Assembly (NCBI RefSeq): GCF_009650435.1
Contig: NZ_VVIP01000080.1
Coordinates: forward strand, 1 to 64,000
From: Foetidibacter luteolus
GTDB lineage: Bacteria; Bacteroidota; Bacteroidia; Chitinophagales; Chitinophagaceae
Length of the DNA stretch: 64,000 nt
Direction: 5' to 3'
A program made the position numbers and the translations under genes. Under the pieces are notes generated by a model. It had not been told where the DNA came from and ran no database searches. It saw only the letters and a program-made list of their open reading frames with translations. This document shows, one piece after another, positions 14,901-24,512 of the stretch. The stretch's first letter is position 1. Each line of letters opens with the position of its first letter.

Positions 14901-17900
14901 CCTTCGGCCCCCGCACCCACCGAGTAAGTACCGGAAGTAAACTTATCCAGCAGCAGGGTTACACTGTATTGTTCACCACTCAGCAGGTTACGGGTAAAGA
15001 ACGGTATCAGCTTGAATTTGCCCAGCACCGCGTAATCTTCAAACTTCAGGGTGTCGCCATACGGGTTCATCTGCTGGCGTGTCTTCACATTGCCCTCTGT
15101 GGATATTTTTGCAACATTAGACGCTGCCGGGATAACCACCTGCGACTGCACGAACGGAATATCCACATTGCCCGTGTTGCGGAAGTTGATGGTATAGAAC
15201 GCGTTCCTGCCGATGCGCAGCACTTCAGGCGCTGCTACATAATAATCAATGCGGTAACCTGTTGATTTCTGTACATTAACCGCGGCGGCCAGCTTGGCCT
15301 CTTTGGCATCAGGGTTAACCGCTACAAGGTCGTAAGTGCCTATGGCAACGGAAGTTAAATCCCATACAACCTTGGCCTGCATGCTGTTGATAAGTGTAAG
15401 GCCAACCACCTGGGCCCCTGCCACAACAGTTGCGCCTTTCATCAGTTTAAACTGTACACCCGGCCTCAGGCCCGCGCCTTCCACGTTGGTAGTGACCACA
15501 CCCTGCCCTACATTTTTAGGAGTGGATGAGGTAAGCGAGAAGCTTAATGCCCTTGCCAGCAAGGTGGCTTCCTGCGAGCCTGCATCGTAAGTGGATGTTA
15601 CCAGCAGGTAATAGCTGCCGTTTTGCGTTTCGGGCACTATCAGCCTTTGCGCAGCCTGCTGCGGCAGGTTGCCTTTGGCGTCGTAATCATTAGGCGTAGG
15701 TATGCGGTTGTACGCTATGTAGAACTCGTTGTGCGCCGCTGTTTTGTTGCTGGTAAGGTCAACCACCATATCCAGCCCGGCCCCTACCTGTATTTTGTAG
15801 TACCTGTTGGCGCCGGTACGCAGGATGGTTTTGGATGGGGTATTGAGTACCAGTTCACGAATGCCTACCCCTATCTGTGCATCAGTGGCCTTAGTATTGT
15901 TGGTAAGATCCACTTCCGGCACTGTACCGAGGATATTGGTACGTCCGATACCATAATAATCACCAGGGAAGACTGATTCTACGCTGTTGACGATAGAGAA
16001 GGAACTGTCTTTGCCAGGCTCCAGCAGGATGTTCTTCTGAGCAGTACCAAACAACGTTGATTGCAACGCGTTAAACGAAGTGTTCTTTGAGAAGTACACC
16101 GCATCACTTAGCGAACCTACGGCCGGTCTTGAGCCAATATTCCTGATGGTATAAGAAGCGGTAATAGTATCGCCCAATTGTGTTGTACCCGGCATGTTGA
16201 TGTTGCTTACAATAAGGTCTGCCGGTTCTGCAAGCACAATTTCTGTAACAGCATTCTTAGCGTTGTTGTTCTCCTTGTCGTTCTCAAATATGCCGTTACT
16301 GGCATCGGCCACCACCACTATGTAATAATTACCGGAAAGGTTTGGCGGAATGGTTGCCAGTATGCTGTCTTTATAGCCTGCACCCGCGGCCAAAGGCCCT
16401 TTCTTAGCGGTGCTGCCCAACAATACACTGCCGCTGCCGCCTGATGGAGATGAGCTTACATACACCGCATCGTTCCAGCTCTGCACATCCCTGATGTTAC
16501 CGGGGCCCAGGTTGGTTACCGCATACGGTATTTTAACCTGCTGGCCTGCATACAATTTAGCCGGTGCGCTTACACTGTTAACGATCAAATCAGGCGGAGG
16601 CGTAAGCTTAATAGTGATACTTCTGTAGAAGAAGTTATTGCCACGTATGGTATCCAGCGCGGCATTGTTACCATCTGCAGCCAGCACCAGGAAGTATTTA
16701 CCTGATACGCCGTTCGGGATAGGCAGGGTGATGCTCTGCGTATAGGTTTGACCTGCACTGGCGCCGGATTTGGATACGGATGCAAGGAACTTATCGTTTA
16801 CATCCAGCAGGCTGTCCTGGCTTAGGAATACCTGGTCGTACCAGTTGGCGGTGGTTGCCTTACTAGTATTGTTCTTCACCCTTATCTGCACGGTTTTTTG
16901 ATCGCCGGAGTTGAAATCGCCGGTGAAGCTGATATCCTGCGCCTGTAGATCAATGTAGTTCTTCTCAACAATTGGTATGGTAGTCACAGGCGGCTCGCCA
17001 ATTACCGGCGGCTTACCGCTTGCCGATGAAGCACGGACGTTATTGGCTTCGGATTTTTCAAAAACATTATCCCCATAATCTGTTACCACAAAGAAGGTAA
17101 CAGAATCCGGCGCGGTTGCAGGCAGTGTTACCACCGCTGTTCCGGCGCTGGATGCGCCTTTGTCTATATTAACAACATGGCTGTATGAACCCAGTTGTTT
17201 AGCCGTGCCGGGGTCGAAGGTTTTGCTGGCTGACCAGAACACCCAATCATTAAACGAAACCGGCCCGGTGGCTTTATCGCCTGTATTGGTTACAGACCAT
17301 GTGATAACGAATGGTTTGGTACGTGTGATGGAATCCGGCAACTTAATGCTGGCCACCACCAGGTCCGGCCTGTCGCCCACTACGATATTAACCGGGTTAG
17401 CACTGCGCTTAACATTGTTGCTGTCTTTATTGAATTCAAACACATTGCCCAACGCGTCTGTATAAACATACACATAGTAATTGCCGCTGAATGTTCTTGG
17501 TATGGCAAAGGAGCCTGTTTCGGTGTATTCCTCTCCATTAAGCAGCGGGTTAGACAGGTTATGGTTATAAGCCCTGCTGCCTAACAAAATAGCCTGCGCA
17601 TCAAAAGTGCTGCTCTTTGAAAGGTAAACCCTGTCTGTCCATTGTGATTCACGTGGCGGGTTAGCACCCTCGTTGGCAACCGTCCAGGTAACCTGCATGT
17701 TCTCGTTGGCATTGGCAGTTGCCGGCGCGGTAACGATGGATGGAACAAGGTCGGCTGGCGGTGTAAGAAGCACTACCAGGGAATCGCTGCGGTAATAGTT
17801 GTTTTGGGTAAAGGCTTCAAAGAACCCTTTCATGTTGGCTACCACATAAATGTAGTAAGTACCCTGGTACTCGTAAGGTATCTTCACCTTAACCGCGTGG

Positions 17901-20900
17901 CGGTAAGTACTGTCAACCTTTAACGTATCGCCGGTAACGGTGCAACCGCCACCCAGCGTGCCCAGGCGGATATCTGTTTCTGTTAGCAGCCTTGCAGTAG
18001 CATAGCTGAACTCAGGTTCTTTAGAGATGTAAATGTTGTCTTTCCAGTAATGCTCTTTGGCAGTACCTGACGGTGTGCAGCTACGGTTGTAGGTTAACTC
18101 ACCCACGGCAGGTGCTACGCCAATATTGCGTGCCTGGTATTGAACAGTGATACTGTCGCCTGAGAATACATCGGTAGGTACACCCAGCGACTCAACAGAA
18201 AGATCAGGCAATGGCGGCAGTGTGAGCGTAACCGGTTTGTAAATAAAGTTGTTCTGGTCATCAGACTCACGGAAAGATATGGAGTGGTGCCCCCTGCTGG
18301 TGGCGCACACATCCCCTATCAACTGCCAGCAATAAGCATCGTTGGCATTGGTGATGATGAATATGTAGTAAGTACCCGTAATGCCCTGCGGCAGTTGTAT
18401 CTGTTTTGTCTGCAGGTAGCTCTGCCCGGGGTTCAGGTAAGACTGGTTATCAAATTCACCCAGCAATATATCGTCGGCCACCCTTAAATCCAGGTCTTGC
18501 GACAACCAGATATAGTCCTTCCACTTTTTATCTTTGGTTCCACCTTCGCCGATGTTTTTGGTTTCCCAGCTAACGGTTATTTTACCATTGGCCACCGCGT
18601 TATCCGGCATTTCGTAGCTGTTCACAATCAAATCCGGCAATGAACCTGTAGAGAAAGTCTGCACAGGCCCATCGGTTGAGAAACAGGTATTTTGGGCTAT
18701 TACCTGCCAGTTGTAGCTGTTACCCAATTGAGCGGATGGATATTGATAACTGATATCCTCAATGTTGTTGGCTGACGGGGACGAAGGCCTTGCTTCTCCT
18801 GCAACCCAAACATACACATCGTAGAAAGCCGCATTGGCAGACGGCGCCCATGACAGGCGTACCGGCGGGTCAAGGTTAAGGGTACTGTCAATCGGCAGCA
18901 TGTTGGTTACAATGGCTGGCGCTACCGCGGCGTTAACGCTTACAGCAATGCTGTCGCTATAGCTGCAGCCGTTGCCATAAGTACCGGTAACATAGTACAC
19001 CGTATTAACGGTTGGGTGCGCCCTGGCCGTATCTTTATTGCTGCCATTGCTCCAGTTAAATGTTTTGGCGCCTGTTACAGACAATGTTATGGTATCGCCA
19101 AGGCAAAGCGAAGCGGCAGGTGCGGCCTTAACAACAGGAAGGCCCGATATTTTCACTTCAAACAGGGCCGACTGGGCTATACAGCCATTGCTGTTGGCAT
19201 AGCGCACAAAATAACTGCCTGCTACAGATGCCGTATAAGTAACCGCTGAATCAAGCTTGATGGCGTCGTTGCCTTCCAGCCTGAACCATTGCACTTTGCC
19301 GGTGAGATTGGTTTTAAGCGAAACGGTTTCAGCACTACACACATCATTCTTCACTGCGCTGATAACCGGGGTGGTTAGGGCCGGCAGCACATTAACTTTA
19401 ACGGAAGCCGTTGATGAACAACCGTTGGCATCTGTTATCTCCACGGTATAAGTAGTGGTATCTGTAGGCGATACCTGTATTACAGCCGTGGTGGCACCCG
19501 TGTTCCATTGATAATTTACACCACCGTAAGCGCTGAGGTTAACCTGCGTGCCGCTGCATATAGTAACACCGGCTGATGCGCCTTTTGCTGTTGGTGTATA
19601 ATGTGTAACTGCTGTTCTGATGGTATCGTTGATACGGCGCTCATCACCAGCAAGAGAAGCATACACTTCAAATTGGTAAGCCCTGTATGCGGAAAGGTCA
19701 ACAGTGGTATTGAAGGTGTAATCCGCAGTAGCGCCGGGCTGTATGGTAGCTGTGTATTTGCGGGTAACTTTTGTACCGCCATCCACAGCGTACACCACAT
19801 CAAAATTAGCGGCAGCATCAGTACCGGCATTGAACAGCCTTACTTTTACAACACTGGCAGCAGAAAGGCCGCAGCCATTTTCGGGGTTTACCAGTTGTGT
19901 TACCTGTATGTCTTTGGCTACAGGCGATTTTACTTCAAAGCTTTGCGAAGTGCTGGCCGGGCTATAGTTCTGGTTACCTGCCTGCCTGGCCGTAACGGTT
20001 ACCTGCCCTACACCGGTAAGTGTAATAATATTACCGCTGATGGTGGCTACACCAGTTGCCGGCACTGTACCAATGCTGTAAGTAACGGGCAGCCCTGAAG
20101 AAGCGGAAGCAGTTACCCCAAAGGATGGGTCGCCGGCGGTTTTATCCGGTATGGCTTCCATGGTAACCGTTTGGCTTATACGCGTAATAGTAAACGTATC
20201 CTTGGCCGTGCCGCCATAGTTGCTGTTACTGATGGTGGCAATTACTTCGTACTTGCCGGCATTAACAGGCGGCTGGCTGCTGCCATTGTAGGTAAGCGTA
20301 TAAGAAAGCCCACCCGGGTTGGTGGTTACTGTTGGCGCTTTCTGTGTACCCGTGTAAGCCTGCTGCAGGTTGCTGAACGTAACGGTAGCAGCGGCTTTAC
20401 CCACTTCAATATAAGATACCGCAGATGCTTCATAAAATTCTTCATTACCTGCCTGGAACGCACGTACTGCTATTATACCCGCACCATTGATAAACACAGT
20501 ATCATCCTTTACTGTGCCGGGGCCATACCACAGACTGTAAGTAACAGGCAGCGATGATGAAGCTGTTGCCTTAAGCAAATAGTACGCATCCCCATAAGTA
20601 AGCGCTGGCTGTGCGGGGAAGGTAATGGTCTGGTTCTTTCTGAAGCTGTAATTGTACGCGGCTGATTTAGGCCCGGTACCACAGGGCGTGGTATAGCTTA
20701 CCGTGTAATTGCCGTAGTTGGTACCCGGGTAATAGTAGCTGTTGGTAGCGCCTGAAATGGCGCTGCCATCCTTATACCACTGGTAGGCAGCCACAGCTTC
20801 TGAGCCGGAAGGCGCAGACGCGTAGAGATAAGAGCCGCTTTCTGTAATAACCGGAATTTGCGTAGGCGTATTGTTGTACACCCTAACCTGGATGGAGTTC

Positions 20901-22525
20901 TCGTAGCCGGTGCCACAACCGTTAGACGCGGTGGCCTTCAGGTTAAAGACGCCGGTGGTTGTCCAGGTAACTTTCGCGGTGGTTGAACCACCTGCGGTAT
21001 CCTGCAGGTTGCCGCCGCCGCTGAGCAGCCAGGTGTATTTAGCACCCGGGCCGGCTGAACCGGTAACCGTGTATTCTTCTGTAGAAGTACACACGGCACT
21101 CTTGCCGGATATATAGAAATATTGTTCTGGTTTTCTGGTAATGGTAATGTTGGCACTGTTGGCCGCGCTGGTATCGAACGGAGAGCTGGCTACAATGCGT
21201 ATGCGGTAACCTGTACCCGCCGCTGTATTAGCTGGTATGGTGGCGCTGATGGTGCTGTCTTCATTGGCATTAAGGGTGCCGATGTTAACAGGGTTATTAA
21301 AGCTGCCGCTGCTGTTAGATAGCTGGGCGGTAAACACATTATTGGTGCCGAACGGCGCCGTTACAGTAAACGGAACTGATACCGGTGCACCGGCGCAGAA
21401 GCTGGCGCCAACGGTACCGATAACCACACGTACATCAGTAGGCGCATCTATCTTAAAGCTGCCCACATTGGTAATGCTCCAGTTGCCCCTTTCATCTTTT
21501 GCACGCACAAACACCTGGTGGTTGCCAATGGATATCTTGCTCATATCCAGTTGAAACACCAGGTTAGTGATATCTGTAGAAGGCGTGATGTTTACTTTAG
21601 TGCCTTTGCCAAAGCCGGGGTCTGTATCTACAAAATATTCCAATGCAGATACTTTTGCCAACGGCGATTCCGCAGATATGGAATCCCTGTAAAAAGCACG
21701 GGTGCTGGTAAGGCCCCAGTTGCCATTCGCATCACGGTAACGGCTGAACAATTGGTGGAAGCCGGTTGAAAGAGACGTTACATTAACGGAGAATGCAATA
21801 TTGGTTAAATCCGCGCCGGCAGTAAGCGGTATGTTGGTGGCTTTACCAAAACCGGGGTCTTTGTCCACAAAATACTCGCCCTTTACAATATTGGGCGGGT
21901 TCCCTAAATCCACAGGTACGCCCTCTTTATAAAATGTTCGTTTTTGAGAAAGGCTCCACTTGCCATCCGCATCCCTGAAGCGCACAAAAATGTTGTGGAA
22001 GCCGTTAGCGAGGGAATTGATGTTAACAGAGAATGCAACGTTGGTTACATCTTTTGCCTGCGTAAACGAAATGTTGGTTGCCTTTCCAAAGCCGGGGTCT
22101 TCATCAACAAAGTATTCGCCTTTAACTATGTTTGGAAGGTTGGGCACATCGGTTGGAAAGGTTTCTTTAAAGAAAGTCCTCCGCTGCACCAGCGACCAAC
22201 CGCCCCTTGCTTCCGCGCCGGTACCGGTAGGCGGCACAAAGGCCCTTACATACAACTGGTGAAAACCGGTTGTATAAGCGTTTAGGTTAAACTGGAAGGT
22301 GGCAGTTACATCTGTACCCGGTGTAATGCTGATAGCGGTGGCATTGCCAATACCGGGGTCAGCGTCAATAAAATACTCGGCCCGTGTTACATTCTGCGCA
22401 TGGGCCAGCGGCGGGGCCAGCAATGATGCCATAACGCACAGGGCGTATACATAAACCAGGGAAGTACGCGATGCTGCCCAATAGCGGACAAGGCGTACAA
22501 GAGTGCGACGCAACGGAAGCTTCAT
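11960..22525 (-). CDS. Giant multi-domain T9SS-secreted surface protein with CARDB and collagen-like repeats
   Basis: About 3,520 aa. The start was placed at the MKLPLRRTL codon because a signal peptide follows (hydrophobic core to PPLAHAQ); the frame is open to 22690. Four repeats of about 78 aa come first, each with EYFVD.DPGFGK and a F.R.D..G.WS motif. Next are Ig/PKD-like domains and MBG-like domains (LTYGD; SNYGG), then about seven CARDB-like repeats beginning DLIV/DLVV/DLSV (about DNA 18640-15900). A collagen-like G-P-G tract follows (13690-14220), then a Gly/Ala-rich hydrophobic stretch, a CDPNEI.GP DUF11-like region with YTI.YEND, an Ig-like domain, and a C-terminal T9SS sorting domain (ASPNPF...GVYVLKV...VKLVKQ). 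It is probably anchored at the cell surface as an adhesin or matrix protein. It lies behind the beta-helix gene at 22713 in the same direction, probably in one operon. Confidence 0.9.
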   Translation of the reverse strand: MKLPLRRTLVRLVRYWAASRTSLVYVYALCVMASLLAPPLAHAQNVTRAEYFIDADPGIGNATAISITPGTDVTATFQFNLNAYTTGFHQLYVRAFVPPTGTGAEARGGWSLVQRRTFFKETFPTDVPNLPNIVKGEYFVDEDPGFGKATNISFTQAKDVTNVAFSVNINSLANGFHNIFVRFRDADGKWSLSQKRTFYKEGVPVDLGNPPNIVKGEYFVDKDPGFGKATNIPLTAGADLTNIAFSVNVTSLSTGFHQLFSRYRDANGNWGLTSTRAFYRDSISAESPLAKVSALEYFVDTDPGFGKGTKVNITPSTDITNLVFQLDMSKISIGNHQVFVRAKDERGNWSITNVGSFKIDAPTDVRVVIGTVGASFCAGAPVSVPFTVTAPFGTNNVFTAQLSNSSGSFNNPVNIGTLNANEDSTISATIPANTAAGTGYRIRIVASSPFDTSAANSANITITRKPEQYFYISGKSAVCTSTEEYTVTGSAGPGAKYTWLLSGGGNLQDTAGGSTTAKVTWTTTGVFNLKATASNGCGTGYENSIQVRVYNNTPTQIPVITESGSYLYASAPSGSEAVAAYQWYKDGSAISGATNSYYYPGTNYGNYTVSYTTPCGTGPKSAAYNYSFRKNQTITFPAQPALTYGDAYYLLKATASSSLPVTYSLWYGPGTVKDDTVFINGAGIIAVRAFQAGNEEFYEASAVSYIEVGKAAATVTFSNLQQAYTGTQKAPTVTTNPGGLSYTLTYNGSSQPPVNAGKYEVIATISNSNYGGTAKDTFTITRISQTVTMEAIPDKTAGDPSFGVTASASSGLPVTYSIGTVPATGVATISGNIITLTGVGQVTVTARQAGNQNYSPASTSQSFEVKSPVAKDIQVTQLVNPENGCGLSAASVVKVRLFNAGTDAAANFDVVYAVDGGTKVTRKYTATIQPGATADYTFNTTVDLSAYRAYQFEVYASLAGDERRINDTIRTAVTHYTPTAKGASAGVTICSGTQVNLSAYGGVNYQWNTGATTAVIQVSPTDTTTYTVEITDANGCSSTASVKVNVLPALTTPVISAVKNDVCSAETVSLKTNLTGKVQWFRLEGNDAIKLDSAVTYTASVAGSYFVRYANSNGCIAQSALFEVKISGLPVVKAAPAASLCLGDTITLSVTGAKTFNWSNGSNKDTARAHPTVNTVYYVTGTYGNGCSYSDSIAVSVNAAVAPAIVTNMLPIDSTLNLDPPVRLSWAPSANAAFYDVYVWVAGEARPSSPSANNIEDISYQYPSAQLGNSYNWQVIAQNTCFSTDGPVQTFSTGSLPDLIVNSYEMPDNAVANGKITVSWETKNIGEGGTKDKKWKDYIWLSQDLDLRVADDILLGEFDNQSYLNPGQSYLQTKQIQLPQGITGTYYIFIITNANDAYCWQLIGDVCATSRGHHSISFRESDDQNNFIYKPVTLTLPPLPDLSVESLGVPTDVFSGDSITVQYQARNIGVAPAVGELTYNRSCTPSGTAKEHYWKDNIYISKEPEFSYATARLLTETDIRLGTLGGGCTVTGDTLKVDSTYRHAVKVKIPYEYQGTYYIYVVANMKGFFEAFTQNNYYRSDSLVVLLTPPADLVPSIVTAPATANANENMQVTWTVANEGANPPRESQWTDRVYLSKSSTFDAQAILLGSRAYNHNLSNPLLNGEEYTETGSFAIPRTFSGNYYVYVYTDALGNVFEFNKDSNNVKRSANPVNIVVGDRPDLVVASIKLPDSITRTKPFVITWSVTNTGDKATGPVSFNDWVFWSASKTFDPGTAKQLGSYSHVVNIDKGASSAGTAVVTLPATAPDSVTFFVVTDYGDNVFEKSEANNVRASSASGKPPVIGEPPVTTIPIVEKNYIDLQAQDISFTGDFNSGDQKTVQIRVKNNTSKATTANWYDQVFLSQDSLLDVNDKFLASVSKSGASAGQTYTQSITLPIPNGVSGKYFLVLAADGNNAALDTIRGNNFFYRSITIKLTPPPDLIVNSVSAPAKLYAGQQVKIPYAVTNLGPGNIRDVQSWNDAVYVSSSPSGGSGSVLLGSTAKKGPLAAGAGYKDSILATIPPNLSGNYYIVVVADASNGIFENDKENNNAKNAVTEIVLAEPADLIVSNINMPGTTQLGDTITASYTIRNIGSRPAVGSLSDAVYFSKNTSFNALQSTLFGTAQKNILLEPGKDSSFSIVNSVESVFPGDYYGIGRTNILGTVPEVDLTNNTKATDAQIGVGIRELVLNTPSKTILRTGANRYYKIQVGAGLDMVVDLTSNKTAAHNEFYIAYNRIPTPNDYDAKGNLPQQAAQRLIVPETQNGSYYLLVTSTYDAGSQEATLLARALSFSLTSSTPKNVGQGVVTTNVEGAGLRPGVQFKLMKGATVVAGAQVVGLTLINSMQAKVVWDLTSVAIGTYDLVAVNPDAKEAKLAAAVNVQKSTGYRIDYYVAAPEVLRIGRNAFYTINFRNTGNVDIPFVQSQVVIPAASNVAKISTEGNVKTRQQMNPYGDTLKFEDYAVLGKFKLIPFFTRNLLSGEQYSVTLLLDKFTSGTYSVGAGAEGYSVKEFVQKQYGTIEQMRTVELNNPGKFANSPEFTALAKNKVPFRNVLLAEYFKMGLLTPADTIGVDGECAACGAPDSDGTNTATFNPGNSPGLLNVASATFGPGLSYRWEINSYSGAAGQDPGWDLIHAAGTIDVSATPANRFVVQLASLSLSNTPGYLGGWYPGVDTCWPIAIADGGFTNFNVNKFSIDATDFVAHNSLYGGSFSISLRGTDTLMLCFTAFVPGVGQPGVPGGTGHPGQPGSPGGPGGPGDGTTPPGPGGPGGPGGPGDGVNDPGPGGPGGPGGPGGPGQPGGDGGDGGPGGTGGPGGPGGPGGPGGPGGPGGPGSGPGGPGGPGGPGGPGGPGGGPGGPGGPGGPGGGGPGGPGSPGSPGGPGSPGGPGGPGGPGGGPGGGPGGGGSGMPCTPPQPDFLTCQGIPWLVGCGITGYGCYSLFVSGGTAVGAVGGAAAFGVGAFFGAGAGAAAGAFVAGFVCGSGAVTCLSGNLTLPGKAVKWLICKPVVASCDPNEIQGPAGYGPTKMVAKNETLTYTILYENDPDFATTAAQRVRIRQPLDEHVNAGSITLGSFGFRNYVFNVPAGLSSYTTTLNLADSLGFNVQVTAGLDIVNREIFWVFQSIDPATGLPPTDPYAGYLAINDSIGSGEGFVSYSVRPSASTVTGDSIVAKAGIVFDINAPIETNTHVNIVDAVAPVSSVIASSLEVEQNSVITLSVQAADDAGGSGLKSAYELYYSENDGEFQRYDSVFSTNTFNFAGKPGSKYCFFTIATDNVGNREALKDACDVSVELDGSPLPVSWLFFTGQQKNKDVLLNWGTATEINTKQFVVQRSIDGRDFTDIGTVKAAGNSSSTRYYQFTDRDAAVLNTGRIFYRLRQEDWDGKPLLSNIVPIDLNGGGGQLHVSASPNPFTSTLSLLINGTGTSAATDKAEIFSLDGKLLYRNTIAGWRSNVRMPLNNVPVLPQGVYVLKVHINGEVFNVKLVKQ
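13690..14220 (-). repeat. Collagen-like low-complexity tract inside the giant gene
   Basis: About 530 bp of GC-rich DNA encode mainly Gly-Pro-Gly-Gly and Gly-Pro-Gly units, with a few breaks (GDG, GQPGG, GVND, GTTPPG). The opposite strand carries a long Pro-Pro-Gly ORF (13695-14297), which is a shadow of the repeat. Tracts of this kind change length easily by replication slippage. Confidence 0.9.
22477..22516 (-). repeat. Family-B repeat inside the signal-peptide coding end of the giant gene
   Basis: The minus strand reads GTTGCGTCGCACTCTTGTAC, then GCCTTGTCCGCTATTGGGCA. In frame this gives LRRTLVRLVRYWA, the basic n-region of the predicted signal peptide. The same sequence is intergenic elsewhere (388, 7600, 32079, 59884). 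Confidence 0.7.
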
Positions 22526-22712
22526 CAAGGCTTCGCCAGCCGGGCCCATAAACATACTACCCGGTGAGAAAAGGCCCGATCCTGCTTTACCCGTTGCAGT
22601 ACCCGGAGGTTTTTGAAAGCGTAAAAATTGCAGCATAAAAGGGATATGAGCGGAAACCGGCGCAGCACAACACACCACGTGGCTGTGCAAGACTGGCGGT
22701 TACCGGGGTAAA

Positions 22713-23774
22713 TTAATTGTTTGACTTAACCTTGATGGTTACCGAAATGGGGTCGGTATTGCTGCCTATTGGTTTGTTTTCAAAAAAGTAAATGGCAGGT
22801 ACAGGAGGCATGCCCGAAAGCACATAAGGTGTTTGGCCGCTGTAAATACCTGTATCAACGGGCTTTTGCGGCGTACTGCCATAACCCGCGCCTATGGCCG
22901 GGGAACCCGCTGCCAGTTTCCACTGACCATCTGATGAAACGCCGGTGCCGGTACCCAGGAAAACGGTGCCCATATCTATGTTGGCCTTGTTACCGTCTGT
23001 TGTACCAAACTGTGTTGCGTTGGCAAGGTTATGAGATACCAGGTTACCCGTGCCTTCAAAAGTACCATTCACCATAATATTGTTGGTAATGTTGCTGTTG
23101 TACACAGAAACTTTTCCGCGGCGGATGATGTTGTTCTGAATAATAACTATGGCATCTGTATGTACCCTTAACACATCGCCAGTAGTGGCATCGCCGGCAT
23201 AGCTGTAATAAGAAATGTAGTTGTTGCTGATGAGTACACCTGTTGAAGGATAATTTACCGATACCCTGCAACCATAGTTTTGCGAAATGATTACGTTGCG
23301 GGCAGGTGTATTATCGCCCTGGTAGTTGTAATAAAGGTTAACTGCACCTGTATAGTAGTCTGAGGAATTATTTGTTGCAGTAGCGAATTTATTGCGGCGT
23401 ATTACCACATCGTTGGCATATACGTTGCAATCATTACTGGTAAAATCAAGGCCCATGATAACAGAACCTGAAGCACCCGAATACAGCGTAATAGAATTAA
23501 CGAGCGATGACTGCTTAATGGCCTGCGTATTGGGGTTTTCGTTAAGATAATAACCCGTGCCTATAATTACCAGCCTTTTCGTTAACGTAATGCTGCCATA
23601 ATTGGTGGCAGATGGCTCTATATGCAGGGTATCTCCCGCAGATGCGCCCTCCTGTGCAGCGGCAAGGGTTGTAAAATCCGCAGCAATGCCTGCATTGTTG
23701 TTAACACGCCATATTTTGGCATAAGTACAGTTGATTACTAAAACTGCCAGCAAAGTAGAAACAAGGGCTTTCAT
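22713..23774 (-). CDS. Secreted right-handed parallel beta-helix protein
   Basis: About 353 aa from the start MKALVSTLL (23774), chosen because it begins a typical signal peptide ending CTYA; the frame is open 22 codons further. The body is rich in short strands with repeated N-N and V-I-I patterns (VIMGLDF, VVIRRNKF, NVIISQN, VLISNNYIS, IVIIQNNIIRR, NITNNIM), as in pectate-lyase-like or NosD-like beta-helices. An early AGDTLHIEPS segment fits the usual N-terminal cap, and WKLAAGSPAIGAG is the common end motif of such proteins in Bacteroidota. A catalytic site is not obvious, so binding or cell-surface structure is as likely as lyase activity. The T9SS cargo gene at 11960-22525 follows in the same direction after 187 bp. 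No T9SS tail is visible here. Confidence 0.8.
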   Translation of the reverse strand: MKALVSTLLAVLVINCTYAKIWRVNNNAGIAADFTTLAAAQEGASAGDTLHIEPSATNYGSITLTKRLVIIGTGYYLNENPNTQAIKQSSLVNSITLYSGASGSVIMGLDFTSNDCNVYANDVVIRRNKFATATNNSSDYYTGAVNLYYNYQGDNTPARNVIISQNYGCRVSVNYPSTGVLISNNYISYYSYAGDATTGDVLRVHTDAIVIIQNNIIRRGKVSVYNSNITNNIMVNGTFEGTGNLVSHNLANATQFGTTDGNKANIDMGTVFLGTGTGVSSDGQWKLAAGSPAIGAGYGSTPQKPVDTGIYSGQTPYVLSGMPPVPAIYFFENKPIGSNTDPISVTIKVKSNN

Positions 23775-23840
23775 TTGTTTATGGTTTATATAGTTAAGGT
23801 ATTTTGATCCTGCTTTTTTATTTAACAGCACTAACCGCAC

Positions 23841-24512
23841 TTGCGCATAGTATGCACAGGTGCAGCATTACCGCAATGCTGCCACGGTTATCATTCATGC
23901 CATTTTCAATGTTTCCCCGAAGGGTTAGCCACAGGCCGGCTGCATTAACTTGCTGTACAAAGGGACAGCATAATACAAATGCATTACCTGGTTACATTTT
24001 TACAAACTGGAGTTATACGTTGCTGCGATTAAAGAGTAAAGCGATACAAGCAGGTTTTAGCTGCGGATACAGGATAAGTTTTCTATTGGTATGATGTGAG
24101 TTATATATCTGACGCCGTGAATGCTTAGTTCTTTTCTCTCTACACGTCTTATGATAAGCAATTACTAAGGGCGGGCTAAAAGTAGAGCGATTTTTTTGGA
24201 TATGCAAATAATATGTGAAAAGATTTTTTGAATAATTGTACGTTGCGGTTTAATAATTCATTTTATACCAATGAATTCTGACAACAAATAATTGGGGCTT
24301 TCAACGGCAGGACGGACAGCCCGGCCCGGGTTCCGGCTGTGCGCTGCAACTCCGCCGCATGAGCCGCCCCGCAAGGCTTCAGCGGGGTTTACGCTTCCAT
24401 CCGGCAGCCCTTCAGCGGCAGGATATATCCCGGCTTTTCCCGCAGGATAGAAAATAGTTTATACCATTATGTTGATATAACATCACTATTTATCAGCATT
24501 ACAACACCATAG
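23841..24512. other. Gene-free stretch with a GC-rich repeat-like block
   Basis: No convincing ORF. 24305-24436 is a GC-rich block with partial palindromes. Its GCAAGGCTTCAGCGGGGTTT resembles the core GCAAAGGCCTCAGCGGGGTA of the family-D repeat at 47492-47577. The rest is AT-rich and probably holds the promoter for the beta-helix gene, but no clean TAnnTTTG was found. Confidence 0.5.

Noticed and set aside
14459-15265. 268-aa plus-strand ORF opposite the giant gene
   Set aside because: Antisense shadow of a continuous, domain-rich coding frame.
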